Shown: positions 1 through 6,191 of the stretch, in pieces
How positions within the stretch are numbered: the stretch's first letter is position 1
How the letters are laid out: every line of letters starts with the position of its first letter
Source: CAYQLT01 sp964418425
GTDB taxonomy: Bacteria > Bacillota > Limnochordia > Limnochordales > Geochordaceae
Length of the DNA stretch: 19,867 bases
Assembly (NCBI GenBank): GCA_964418425.1
Contig: CAYQLT010000047.1
Coordinates: forward strand, 1 to 19,867
Direction of reading: 5' to 3'
Notes under the pieces: model-generated
Databases searched by the model: none
The model's input: the letters and a program-made list of their open reading frames with translations, nothing else
Told to the model about the DNA's origin: nothing
Translations under genes and position numbers: made by a program

Positions 1-381
1 GACCACCAGGAGGAGGCCCGCCTCAAGGAGCAGCTGGCGTCCGAGCAAATCCGCGCTGCCGGCGTTGACTACGGCGGGCCTTTTTCCAGCACGGTCGCCC
101 AGGTGATCGAGCGCACGGTGGTGGCGGCCAAGCGCGAGCGGGTCATCCGGCCCATCCACGCGGAAGAGGGGGCGGTGGCCGGCGCGGCCCACGAAGCCAT
201 CATGGCGGTGGCGGCCAAGGGTCTCGGCCTCAACGTGGGCGGGAAGATCGGCGTGGCCCGCCGGGGCGAACACGTGGCCGTGGCGCTCTTCTGTTCCGTG
301 GGCCTGGTGCACCTGGACGATGTGGCCATCGGCATCGGCCATCGCGCATTGGGAGCTTGGTCGGAGGGCGGCGCGCAGTGA
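1..381 (+). CDS. HutP-family protein, 5' end outside the window
   Basis: The reading frame is open from base 1 and encodes the last 126 residues of a HutP-like protein. HutP of Bacillus is a metal- and histidine-dependent RNA-binding antiterminator; the broader HutP family in Clostridia has no proven ligand. Family marks seen are the block HAEEGAVAGAAHEAI near residue 57, the glycine-rich LGLNVGGKIG, and the C-terminal LVHLDDVAIGIGHRAL. The last aligns by eye with the metal-site end of Bacillus HutP, including its final histidine. One of the two earlier metal histidines of Bacillus HutP appears replaced by alanine, so binding chemistry may differ. The stop overlaps the start of aroH, so the two are probably translationally coupled. 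A role in regulating the aromatic genes downstream is inference only. Confidence 0.85.
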   Translation, partial: DHQEEARLKEQLASEQIRAAGVDYGGPFSSTVAQVIERTVVAAKRERVIRPIHAEEGAVAGAAHEAIMAVAAKGLGLNVGGKIGVARRGEHVAVALFCSVGLVHLDDVAIGIGHRALGAWSEGGAQ

Positions 382-806
382 GGGGACGGAGGTTAAAGGC
401 CATCCGGGGCGCCGTTTGCGCCCGGGCCAACACGTCGACTGCCATCGAGTCCGCCGCTCAGGAGCTGGTGGACGCCATCGAGCGGGAGAACGCCATCACG
501 CCCGAAGAGGTGGTAAGCGCCCTGTTCACCGTCACGCCGGACCTGGACGCGCAGTTTCCCGCCGCGGGGGCGCGGCGGGCAGGGTGGGCAAGCGTGCCCC
601 TTTTGTGCGCCCGGGAGATCCCCGTACCGGGAGACCTTCCGCGGTGCATCCGGGTGCTGGTGCACGCCTACCTGCCCGCCGGTCGGGAACCCCGCCATGT
701 CTACCTGGGCGAGGCCGCCCGGCTGCGCCCCGATTGGACCGATCTGCAGGCTTCCAACGGGCAGGCCGGTGCAAGCTCAACGCCAACGGAGAGGGAGAGT
801 TCGTAG
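378..806 (+). CDS. aroH: Chorismate mutase, AroH type
   Basis: This encodes a 142-residue monofunctional chorismate mutase of the trimeric AroH fold, converting chorismate to prephenate in phenylalanine and tyrosine synthesis. Compared from memory with B. subtilis AroH (127 aa), the active-site residues are present: Arg in IRGA (residue 10), Phe in TPDLDAQFP, Cys and Glu in LCAREI, Arg in CIRVLV, and Tyr and Arg in HVYLGEAARLRPD. The start chosen is GTG at 378. It overlaps the upstream TGA in a GTGA arrangement and has a GGAGGG ribosome binding site about 9 bases upstream; the homologous region begins a few residues later. The last 20 or so residues are a family-atypical tail rich in Ser, Thr and Glu. 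aroF follows after 2 bases. Confidence 0.93.
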   Translation: MRGRRLKAIRGAVCARANTSTAIESAAQELVDAIERENAITPEEVVSALFTVTPDLDAQFPAAGARRAGWASVPLLCAREIPVPGDLPRCIRVLVHAYLPAGREPRHVYLGEAARLRPDWTDLQASNGQAGASSTPTERESS

Positions 807-808
807 CT

Positions 809-1840
809 GTGGTCGTGGTCATGCGTCGGGGGGCCACTCCGGAGCAGCTGGAGGCCGTCGTGGATCGGCTTCACCAGCTCGGGTTTGCCACCCACATCTC
901 ACGCGGAACGGAGCGGACCATCGTGGGCGCCATAGGCGACCGGCGGCCGGAGCACCTGCCGCAGCTCGAGGTCATGCCAGGGGTCGAAAGGGTGATCCCC
1001 ATCCTGCGGCCTTACAAGCTGGCGGCCCGCGAATTCAAGCCCCAGCTCACCCAGGTCCAGGTGGGTGTCGAGGGCGAGGTGGAGCCCGTGACCATCGGGG
1101 CCGAGCAGGTGGTGGTCATCGCCGGGCCGTGCGCGGTGGAAAGCCAAGAGCAGTTGGAGCAAGCGGCCCTGGCGGTCAAGGCCAGCGGGGCAACCGTGTT
1201 GCGGGGCGGGGCGTATAAGCCCCGCACCTCTCCGTACAGTTTTCAGGGGTTGGAGCAGGCCGGTCTTGAGCTTTTGGCCGAGGTGCGCCGGCGCCTGCGG
1301 ATCCCGGTGGTCACCGAGGTGCTCAACCCCCGGGACGTGGAGCCGGTCAGCCAGCACGTGGATATGCTCCAGATCGGCGCGCGCAGCATGCAGAACTTCC
1401 CGCTGCTGCGGGAGGTGGGCAAGGCGGGTCGCCCGGTGCTGCTCAAACGAGGGATGGCGGCCACCATCGAAGAATGGCTCATGGCGGCCGAGTACATCAT
1501 CTCCGCCGGCAACCCCAACGTGGTGCTGTGCGAGCGCGGTATCCGAACCTTTGAAACCGCCACCCGAAACACCCTGGATCTCAGCGCCGTGGTGGTCGTA
1601 CACGAGCTGAGCCATCTGCCGGTTCTGGCTGACCCCAGCCATGGGACCGGGCGGGCCGCCTATGTGCTTCCCATGGCCCGGGCTGCCGTCGCCGCCGGTG
1701 CCGACGGTATCATGGTGGAGGTTCATCCGGCTCCGGATCGGGCGCTGTCGGACGGGCCCCAGTCCCTCACGCCGGATATGTTCGCACGCATGATGGAGGA
1801 GCTGCGCCCCGTGGCGCGGGCCGTGGGGCGTCGGCTGTGA
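809..1840 (+). CDS. aroF: 3-deoxy-7-phosphoheptulonate (DAHP) synthase, class I-beta
   Basis: This 343-residue enzyme condenses phosphoenolpyruvate with erythrose-4-phosphate, the first step of the shikimate pathway. Residues 1-70 form the small ferredoxin-like regulatory domain seen in Thermotoga-type enzymes (start MVVVMRRGATPEQ), followed by the TIM-barrel catalytic domain. Conserved motifs are GPCAVES (106-112), KPRTSPYSFQG, GARSMQNFPLL, LKRG, CERGIRTFE, DPSHGTGR and the metal-site region VEVHPAPDRALSDGPQSL. The start GTG 809 matches the usual family N-terminus and lies behind a purine-rich GGAGAGGGAGAG site. ATG 821 is the alternative, but it would remove the first beta strand. The stop overlaps the tyrA start (GTGA). 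Aromatic end products probably control activity through the N-terminal domain, as known for this class. Confidence 0.96.
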   Translation: MVVVMRRGATPEQLEAVVDRLHQLGFATHISRGTERTIVGAIGDRRPEHLPQLEVMPGVERVIPILRPYKLAAREFKPQLTQVQVGVEGEVEPVTIGAEQVVVIAGPCAVESQEQLEQAALAVKASGATVLRGGAYKPRTSPYSFQGLEQAGLELLAEVRRRLRIPVVTEVLNPRDVEPVSQHVDMLQIGARSMQNFPLLREVGKAGRPVLLKRGMAATIEEWLMAAEYIISAGNPNVVLCERGIRTFETATRNTLDLSAVVVVHELSHLPVLADPSHGTGRAAYVLPMARAAVAAGADGIMVEVHPAPDRALSDGPQSLTPDMFARMMEELRPVARAVGRRL

Positions 1841-3000
1841 GGGACCGGCCGCCCGAAGGCGCCGGGCCCGCTGCTCAGGCGGCGGCGCAAGCGGCCGGCC
1901 CGAGGCAGGTCGCCATCCTCGGCATGGGCGTCATCGGAGGCTCGCTGGGGCTGGGTGTTCGCCTGGGCCGGCGCCTGCCCGCCTGGAAGGTGGTGGCCTA
2001 CGACCGGGACCCTGCCCGAGCCGAGCAGGCCGTGGCCCTGGGAGCGGCCGACCGGGCGGCCGCGAGCCTGGAAGAGGCGGTGCGGGACGCTGAGCTGGTG
2101 GTAGCAGCGGTGCCCGCCGAGTCGGTCGTACCCCTTCTGCGCCAGGCCGCCCGGGCCGCACCGGTCGAAGCGGTCTTCACCGACGTGGCGTCCATCAAAG
2201 AGCCCATCGTGCAGGCCCTGGGAAGCCGGATGGCCCGGGGACAGTGGTTCGTGGGCGGCCATCCCATGGCGGGCTCCGAGCGCTCCGGGTTGGCGGCGGC
2301 CGACCCGTTCCTGTTTGAGAACGCGGTCTACGTGCTGACCCCGTCACCGGAGGTGCCGGCCCACGCCATCGACCGGGTGAAGGAGCTGGTGCGTGCCCTG
2401 GGGGCACACGCCGTCTGCATGCCGGCCCGAGAACATGATGAGGCGGCGGCTGCCGCCAGCCACCTCCCCCACCTGGTGGCCAGCTGTCTGGTGCTGGGAG
2501 CGGCCCGGCTGGCCGACCAGGGGGTGCCGGTGTGGAAACTGGCGGCCGGAGGCTTTCGGGACGCGACCCGCATGGCGTTGGGGAGCGAGGCGGTCTGGTG
2601 GCCGATTCTGTCCATGAACCGGCGGGGCATCGCGCTGGCGCTGGAGGCTTTTCAACAGGCCCTCGACGAGGCGTTCCGGGCGGTGCAGGAGGGCGATGAG
2701 GAGAGCTTGCGTACGCTTTTGCGCCGTGCCCGGGAGCTACGCGGGCAACTGCGGCTTCACCCGAAAGGGTACGGATTTCCCCTTTGGGACGTGGTGGTGC
2801 GGGTCGAAGACCGCCCGGGCGCCATCCATGACGTGACCGCCGTGCTGGCCCGGACGGGGGTTAACATCGCGGACATCGAGATCCTGCGTGCCCGGGAAGG
2901 CGAGGCCGGGACGCTGCGGCTCGGGTTTGACTCGGAGGCCCGGATGCGCCAGGCGCTGCAGCTGTTGCGCGACGCGGGGTGGCCCGCCTGGGAGCGCTGA
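1837..3000 (+). CDS. tyrA: Prephenate dehydrogenase with C-terminal ACT domain
   Basis: The 387-residue protein oxidises and decarboxylates prephenate to 4-hydroxyphenylpyruvate for tyrosine synthesis. An alanine-rich N-terminus of about 22 residues precedes the NAD-binding Rossmann motif GMGVIGGSLG (29-38). The family signature HPMAGSERSG lies near residue 142. The helical dimerisation domain follows with HLPHLVA and GFRDATRMA. Residues 317-387 form an ACT domain (VEDRPGAIHDV, TGVNIADIEIL), which in B. subtilis-type enzymes mediates tyrosine feedback control. The GTG start overlaps the aroF stop by four bases. aroA, which encodes EPSP synthase and often follows tyrA, is not here: cmk starts on the next base. 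Confidence 0.96.
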   Translation: MRDRPPEGAGPAAQAAAQAAGPRQVAILGMGVIGGSLGLGVRLGRRLPAWKVVAYDRDPARAEQAVALGAADRAAASLEEAVRDAELVVAAVPAESVVPLLRQAARAAPVEAVFTDVASIKEPIVQALGSRMARGQWFVGGHPMAGSERSGLAAADPFLFENAVYVLTPSPEVPAHAIDRVKELVRALGAHAVCMPAREHDEAAAAASHLPHLVASCLVLGAARLADQGVPVWKLAAGGFRDATRMALGSEAVWWPILSMNRRGIALALEAFQQALDEAFRAVQEGDEESLRTLLRRARELRGQLRLHPKGYGFPLWDVVVRVEDRPGAIHDVTAVLARTGVNIADIEILRAREGEAGTLRLGFDSEARMRQALQLLRDAGWPAWER

Positions 3001-3807
3001 GTGTGCTATCATAGCCCCGTGAAGCCGGGGGAAGGCGTGCAGAGGCCGGGTGAGCGGGAGGGGGGCGGCACGGATCGCCCTTGCCGTCCCGACTGGGTGG
3101 CTGTGGACGGCCCGGCCGGAGCCGGCAAGAGCACGTTGGCCAGAGGCCTGGCAAGGGCTCTGGGGTTTCGGTACATCGATACCGGAGCCACCTACCGGGC
3201 CGCAGCCCTGGCGGCACTGCGGGCAGGGCTTTGTCCCGACCGGGAGCAGGACTGGCCGGCCATCGTACAGACCGTCGAGCGCTCCCGCATCGAACTGGAG
3301 ACGGACCCCACCGATCCCGGCCCGACCCGGGTCCGGCTCAACGGGGTGGATGTGAGCCGCCTGGTGCGCTCCCAGGAGGTGAGTCAGGCGGCCAGCTCGG
3401 TGGCCCGCATCCCGGGGGTGCGGGCCTGCCTGACCCGCTGGCAGCGCCAACTTGCAGAGCAGGGGCCGTGCGTGATGGACGGCCGAGACATCGGAACCGT
3501 CGTGCTCCCGGAGGCCTGCGTGAAGTTTTACGTGACCGCTTCCCTGCAGGAGCGAGCCCGACGGCGGGCACAGGAGCTGCGGGGGATGGGGGAGCAGGCC
3601 GGCACGGCCGCATCGGCCCAAGATCTGGCGGCAGAGCTGCAGCGCAGGGACGACCAGGACCGCATGCGTCCGACGGCCCCGCTGTCGCGAGCGGCCGACG
3701 CCGTGGAGATCGACACGACGGGGCTTCAGCCCGACGAAGTCCTGCGGCAGGCGCTGGCGGTCTGGCGCCGGCGGCTGGGGAGGGAGCCGTCACGTTCTAC
3801 CGGCTAG
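3001..3807 (+). CDS. cmk: Cytidylate kinase
   Basis: Cytidylate kinase phosphorylates CMP and dCMP with ATP. The P-loop GPAGAGKST lies at residues 37-45. The substrate-binding DTGATYRA motif follows, where the usual Met is Thr; then DGRDIGTVVLP and the RDDQDRMRPTAPL lid/anion region. From GTG 3001 the protein is 268 residues, about 40 longer than typical because of a Gly/Arg-rich, non-homologous N-terminal extension. GTG 3001 directly abuts the tyrA stop and has a GGGAG site about 7 bases upstream. In-frame GTG codons at 3019, 3037, 3097 and 3103 are alternatives, the last two giving the usual family N-terminus (VAVDGPAG), but none has a better-spaced ribosome binding site. The catalytic assignment is firm; the start is not. 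Confidence 0.93.
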   Translation: MCYHSPVKPGEGVQRPGEREGGGTDRPCRPDWVAVDGPAGAGKSTLARGLARALGFRYIDTGATYRAAALAALRAGLCPDREQDWPAIVQTVERSRIELETDPTDPGPTRVRLNGVDVSRLVRSQEVSQAASSVARIPGVRACLTRWQRQLAEQGPCVMDGRDIGTVVLPEACVKFYVTASLQERARRRAQELRGMGEQAGTAASAQDLAAELQRRDDQDRMRPTAPLSRAADAVEIDTTGLQPDEVLRQALAVWRRRLGREPSRSTG

Positions 3808-3818
3808 CGTGGTGGACG

Positions 3819-4433
3819 GTGGGAAGGCTCTTTTTGTGGTTTTTCCGTGTTCGAACCGAGGGCCTGGAGGGATTGCCGCGCCAGGGCCCCCTCATCGTGG
3901 CCATCAACCACCTCAGCCTGCTGGATCCCATTCTCGTCGGGGCTGCGCTCCCGCGCCCCGTCCATTTCATGGCCAAAGAGGAACTGTTTCGCTATCCCCT
4001 GTTGGGGCTCCTCTTGCGTTGGGTGAAAGCGTTCCCGGTCCGCCGGGGAGAGCCGGACCGCGAGGCCATCGCCAGCGGGCTGCGGATCCTGCAGGCCGGG
4101 GGAGTTGTGGGGATCTTCCCTGAGGGGACGCGCAGTCTCGACGGGCGGCTTTTATCCCTGCAGGGAGGCACCGCGTTTTTGGCCCTCAAAAGCGGCGCTC
4201 CCATCGTCCCGGTGGCCATCTCGGGCACCGAGCGGGCCATGCCCAAGGGGGCCTGGTGGCCCCGGCGGGTTGCGGTGCGCATCCAGGTGGGAGCACCTAT
4301 CCGGCGCCAGCCCGACGACGGCGCCGCATTCAAGGATCGGCTCCAGGAGCTGAGCCGGTCCCTGGCCCAGGAGCTGGCCCGGCTGCTCAACCAGCCTTTC
4401 TCAGGGGAACCGGGTTCCTCTTCCACGATCTGA
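3819..4433 (+). CDS. plsC: 1-acyl-sn-glycerol-3-phosphate acyltransferase (start uncertain)
   Basis: PlsC acylates lysophosphatidic acid to phosphatidic acid at the inner membrane face. Motifs are NHLSLLDP (the HX4D catalytic box, here NHLSLLD), FMAKEELFRYPLLG, PEGTRS and VPVAISGTE. From GTG 3819 the protein is 204 residues. Family members usually carry about ten more N-terminal residues of the form FYRLAWWTV, and exactly that peptide is encoded just upstream (3795-3821). However, the only codons where translation would be expected to begin there are GTC 3789 and ACG 3792. No ATG, GTG or TTG occurs in this frame between 3690 and 3819. A strong GGGGAGGGAG site ends at 3786, five bases before ACG 3792, whereas GTG 3819 has only a weak GGTGG. 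The gene lies 11 bases after cmk and is surely co-transcribed. Confidence 0.9.
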   Translation: MGRLFLWFFRVRTEGLEGLPRQGPLIVAINHLSLLDPILVGAALPRPVHFMAKEELFRYPLLGLLLRWVKAFPVRRGEPDREAIASGLRILQAGGVVGIFPEGTRSLDGRLLSLQGGTAFLALKSGAPIVPVAISGTERAMPKGAWWPRRVAVRIQVGAPIRRQPDDGAAFKDRLQELSRSLAQELARLLNQPFSGEPGSSSTI

Positions 4434-4692
4434 TGCGCGACAGACGTTCCAGCAAAGACCGCCTTCCCGCGCCCTTGAAAAGGCGGGGAGGGGCAGGAAT
4501 TCCCCGGGACGCCACGAATAGCGTACGACGTCCGGGAAAGCCCGATCCCGCGCGTGGGTCGGGGGCGTTGAGCGATGTCCGCCCGACGGCACAGGGGTGG
4601 CGCTGCTTAGACGGGGGTTTTTACGCGCTTTCCTGCGTCCCAAATCCTGCCTGCCTGCAGGGGCGTGATTCCGAGGAGGTTGCGGGGCAGTC
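4434..4692. other. Intergenic leader before rpsA
   Basis: This 259-base gap has no supported gene. It contains two imperfect inverted repeats: CCGCCTT (4459-4465) with AAGGCGG (4480-4486), and CCCGGGACG (from about 4503) with CGTCCGGG (about 4529-4537, one bulged base). Neither is followed by a T run on either strand, so they are not convincing intrinsic terminators. No clear -35/-10 pair was found. A GAGGAGGT ribosome binding site near 4673-4680 precedes rpsA with a rather long 12-base spacing. S1 genes are autoregulated in some bacteria, so a structured leader is possible, but nothing here proves it. Confidence 0.5.
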
Positions 4693-6069
4693 ATGAGCTT
4701 TCTTGACTCCCACGGAGAACGTTCGGACCTTCAGGTACCATCCGGCTCACACGGAGATCGCCCGCAAACCGTAGGGCCGGGCGCCGAGCCGGCCCGGCTG
4801 GAGGCGGCCGCGGCCGGTGAAGTTGCGGCGGCCGTCCACCCGGCCATGGAAGAGGTGATGCCCTCGCTGGCCGCAGGTCAGGTGGTGCACGGGAAGGTGG
4901 TTCACGTCGCGGCGGATGAAGTGCTGGTGGACGTGGGCTACAAAACCGACGGGCGCATTCCCATCCACGAGCTGGGCCTTCGCTCCGGGCAAAAACCCGC
5001 AGACGTGGTCCGACCCGGCGACGAGATCGACGTGTATGTCATCCGCATCGACGAAAACGAGGGCGGCGTCCTGCTGTCCAAGCGCCGCGCCGACCAGGAG
5101 TTGACGTGGCGACGGCTGGAGCAGGCGCGGGCGGACGGCCGCATCCTGGAGGCCCGGGTGACCGAACGGGTCAAGGGCGGGTTGCTCGTGGACGTCGGGG
5201 TGCGGGGGTTTGTCCCTGCCTCCCACGTGGGTCGCGGGTACGTCAACAACCTGGAGCAATACGTCGGGCGGACCCTTCGCCTTAAGGTGCTGGAAATCGA
5301 CCGCAACCGGCGCAATGTGGTCCTCTCCTGCAAGGAGGTGCTGGAGCAGGAGTATCTGGAGGCGAAGCGGCGGGCGTTTAGCACCCTGAAGGAGGGACAG
5401 GTGGTCAGCGGCACGGTCCGCCGGCTGACCGACTTCGGGGCGTTCATCGACCTTGGCGGCGGCGTGGAAGGGCTTTTGCACGTCTCGGAGATGGCCTGGA
5501 GCCGGGTTCGGCACCCCTCCGACGTTCTCAAGGAAGGCCAGCAGATCCAGGTCATGGTCCTCAACGTGGATCGCGACCACGAGCGCATTTCCCTTGGGCT
5601 CAAGCAGGTTCTTCCCAACCCCTGGGACACGGTGGCCGAGCGGTTCCAGGTGGGCCAGGTGGTGGAGGGTGAGGTCACCCGGTTGGTGGACTTCGGAGCC
5701 TTCGTGCGGCTGGCCAACGGCATCGAGGGCCTGGTGCACATCTCCCAGCTGGCCGACCGGCACGTCACCAAGCCCCAGGAAGTGGTGAGCCCGGGGCAGC
5801 GCGTGCGGGTGAAGATCCTCAGCATCGACCCTCAGGCTCGGCGCATCGGGCTCTCCCTGCGAGAGGCGCAGCAGCAGCCGGAGGAAGAAGAGGCGGAGCC
5901 GTCGGCCTCGGCCGCCGGCCCGGAGGCTTCCGGGGTCACCATCGGGGAGCTGTACGGGCACCTCAGTCGGATGCTGGACGGGGATCGTCAATCGGCCGGC
6001 CACGAGGCGGCAGGCTCTCGCAGCGGGGCCGGCCTGTCGGCAGCCGAGGACAGTTCTGCCTCCGGGTAG
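4693..6069 (+). CDS. rpsA: 30S ribosomal protein S1, four S1 domains
   Basis: The 458-residue protein has four S1 RNA-binding repeats at about residues 62-131, 148-215, 234-304 and 320-392. Domains 3 and 4 carry the canonical TDFGAFIDL/VDFGAFVRL and GLLHVSEM/GLVHISQL motifs. Domains 1 and 2 are the diverged ribosome-binding type (LVDVGYKTDGRIP, GLLVDVGVRGFVPASHV). An Ala/Glu-rich head of about 55 residues and an acidic tail containing GVTIGELYGHL flank the repeats, as in Bacillota S1-like proteins, which usually have four domains rather than the six of Escherichia coli. It binds mRNA and assists initiation on structured or weak-SD messages. The neighbouring cmk and plsC match the conserved Bacillota arrangement; ispH, often fused to or beside rpsA in Clostridia, is absent. 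Confidence 0.96.
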   Translation: MSFLDSHGERSDLQVPSGSHGDRPQTVGPGAEPARLEAAAAGEVAAAVHPAMEEVMPSLAAGQVVHGKVVHVAADEVLVDVGYKTDGRIPIHELGLRSGQKPADVVRPGDEIDVYVIRIDENEGGVLLSKRRADQELTWRRLEQARADGRILEARVTERVKGGLLVDVGVRGFVPASHVGRGYVNNLEQYVGRTLRLKVLEIDRNRRNVVLSCKEVLEQEYLEAKRRAFSTLKEGQVVSGTVRRLTDFGAFIDLGGGVEGLLHVSEMAWSRVRHPSDVLKEGQQIQVMVLNVDRDHERISLGLKQVLPNPWDTVAERFQVGQVVEGEVTRLVDFGAFVRLANGIEGLVHISQLADRHVTKPQEVVSPGQRVRVKILSIDPQARRIGLSLREAQQQPEEEEAEPSASAAGPEASGVTIGELYGHLSRMLDGDRQSAGHEAAGSRSGAGLSAAEDSSASG

Positions 6070-6191
6070 TCCGGGGGCTGTGACGCCGGCCGTCTGCCTT
6101 CGGGGAGTTTGCTGGAAGGCGATGGCCCGGACCCGGCCCGCATAGGAGGCTCTGGCAGCGGGGATGGTGCCACCGGGAGAGGTGGTCTGCC

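Noticed and set aside
320..808. Apparent N-terminal extension of aroF across aroH.
   Set aside because: It is the shadow of aroH in another frame; DAHP synthase similarity begins at MVVVMRRGAT (809).
899..1726. Long minus-strand frame opposite aroF, and similar ones opposite rpsA, der, hom, thrC and lysC.
   Set aside because: They lie wholly antisense to well-identified genes, show no domain motifs, and have the His/Arg/Pro/Gly-rich composition typical of GC-rich shadow frames.
3081..3791. Apparent long upstream extension of plsC in the frame overlapping cmk.
   Set aside because: The sequence there is an alternative-frame reading of cmk with no PlsC similarity; the recognisable protein starts only around 3792-3819.
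4459..4486. Inverted repeat after plsC as a terminator.
   Set aside because: The loop is 14 bases and neither side is followed by a T run.
6069..6191. CATAGGAG at 6141 as a sigma-E -10 box for the SpoIIP fusion gene.
   Set aside because: The sequence 14 bases upstream has no resemblance to a sigma-E -35 element.
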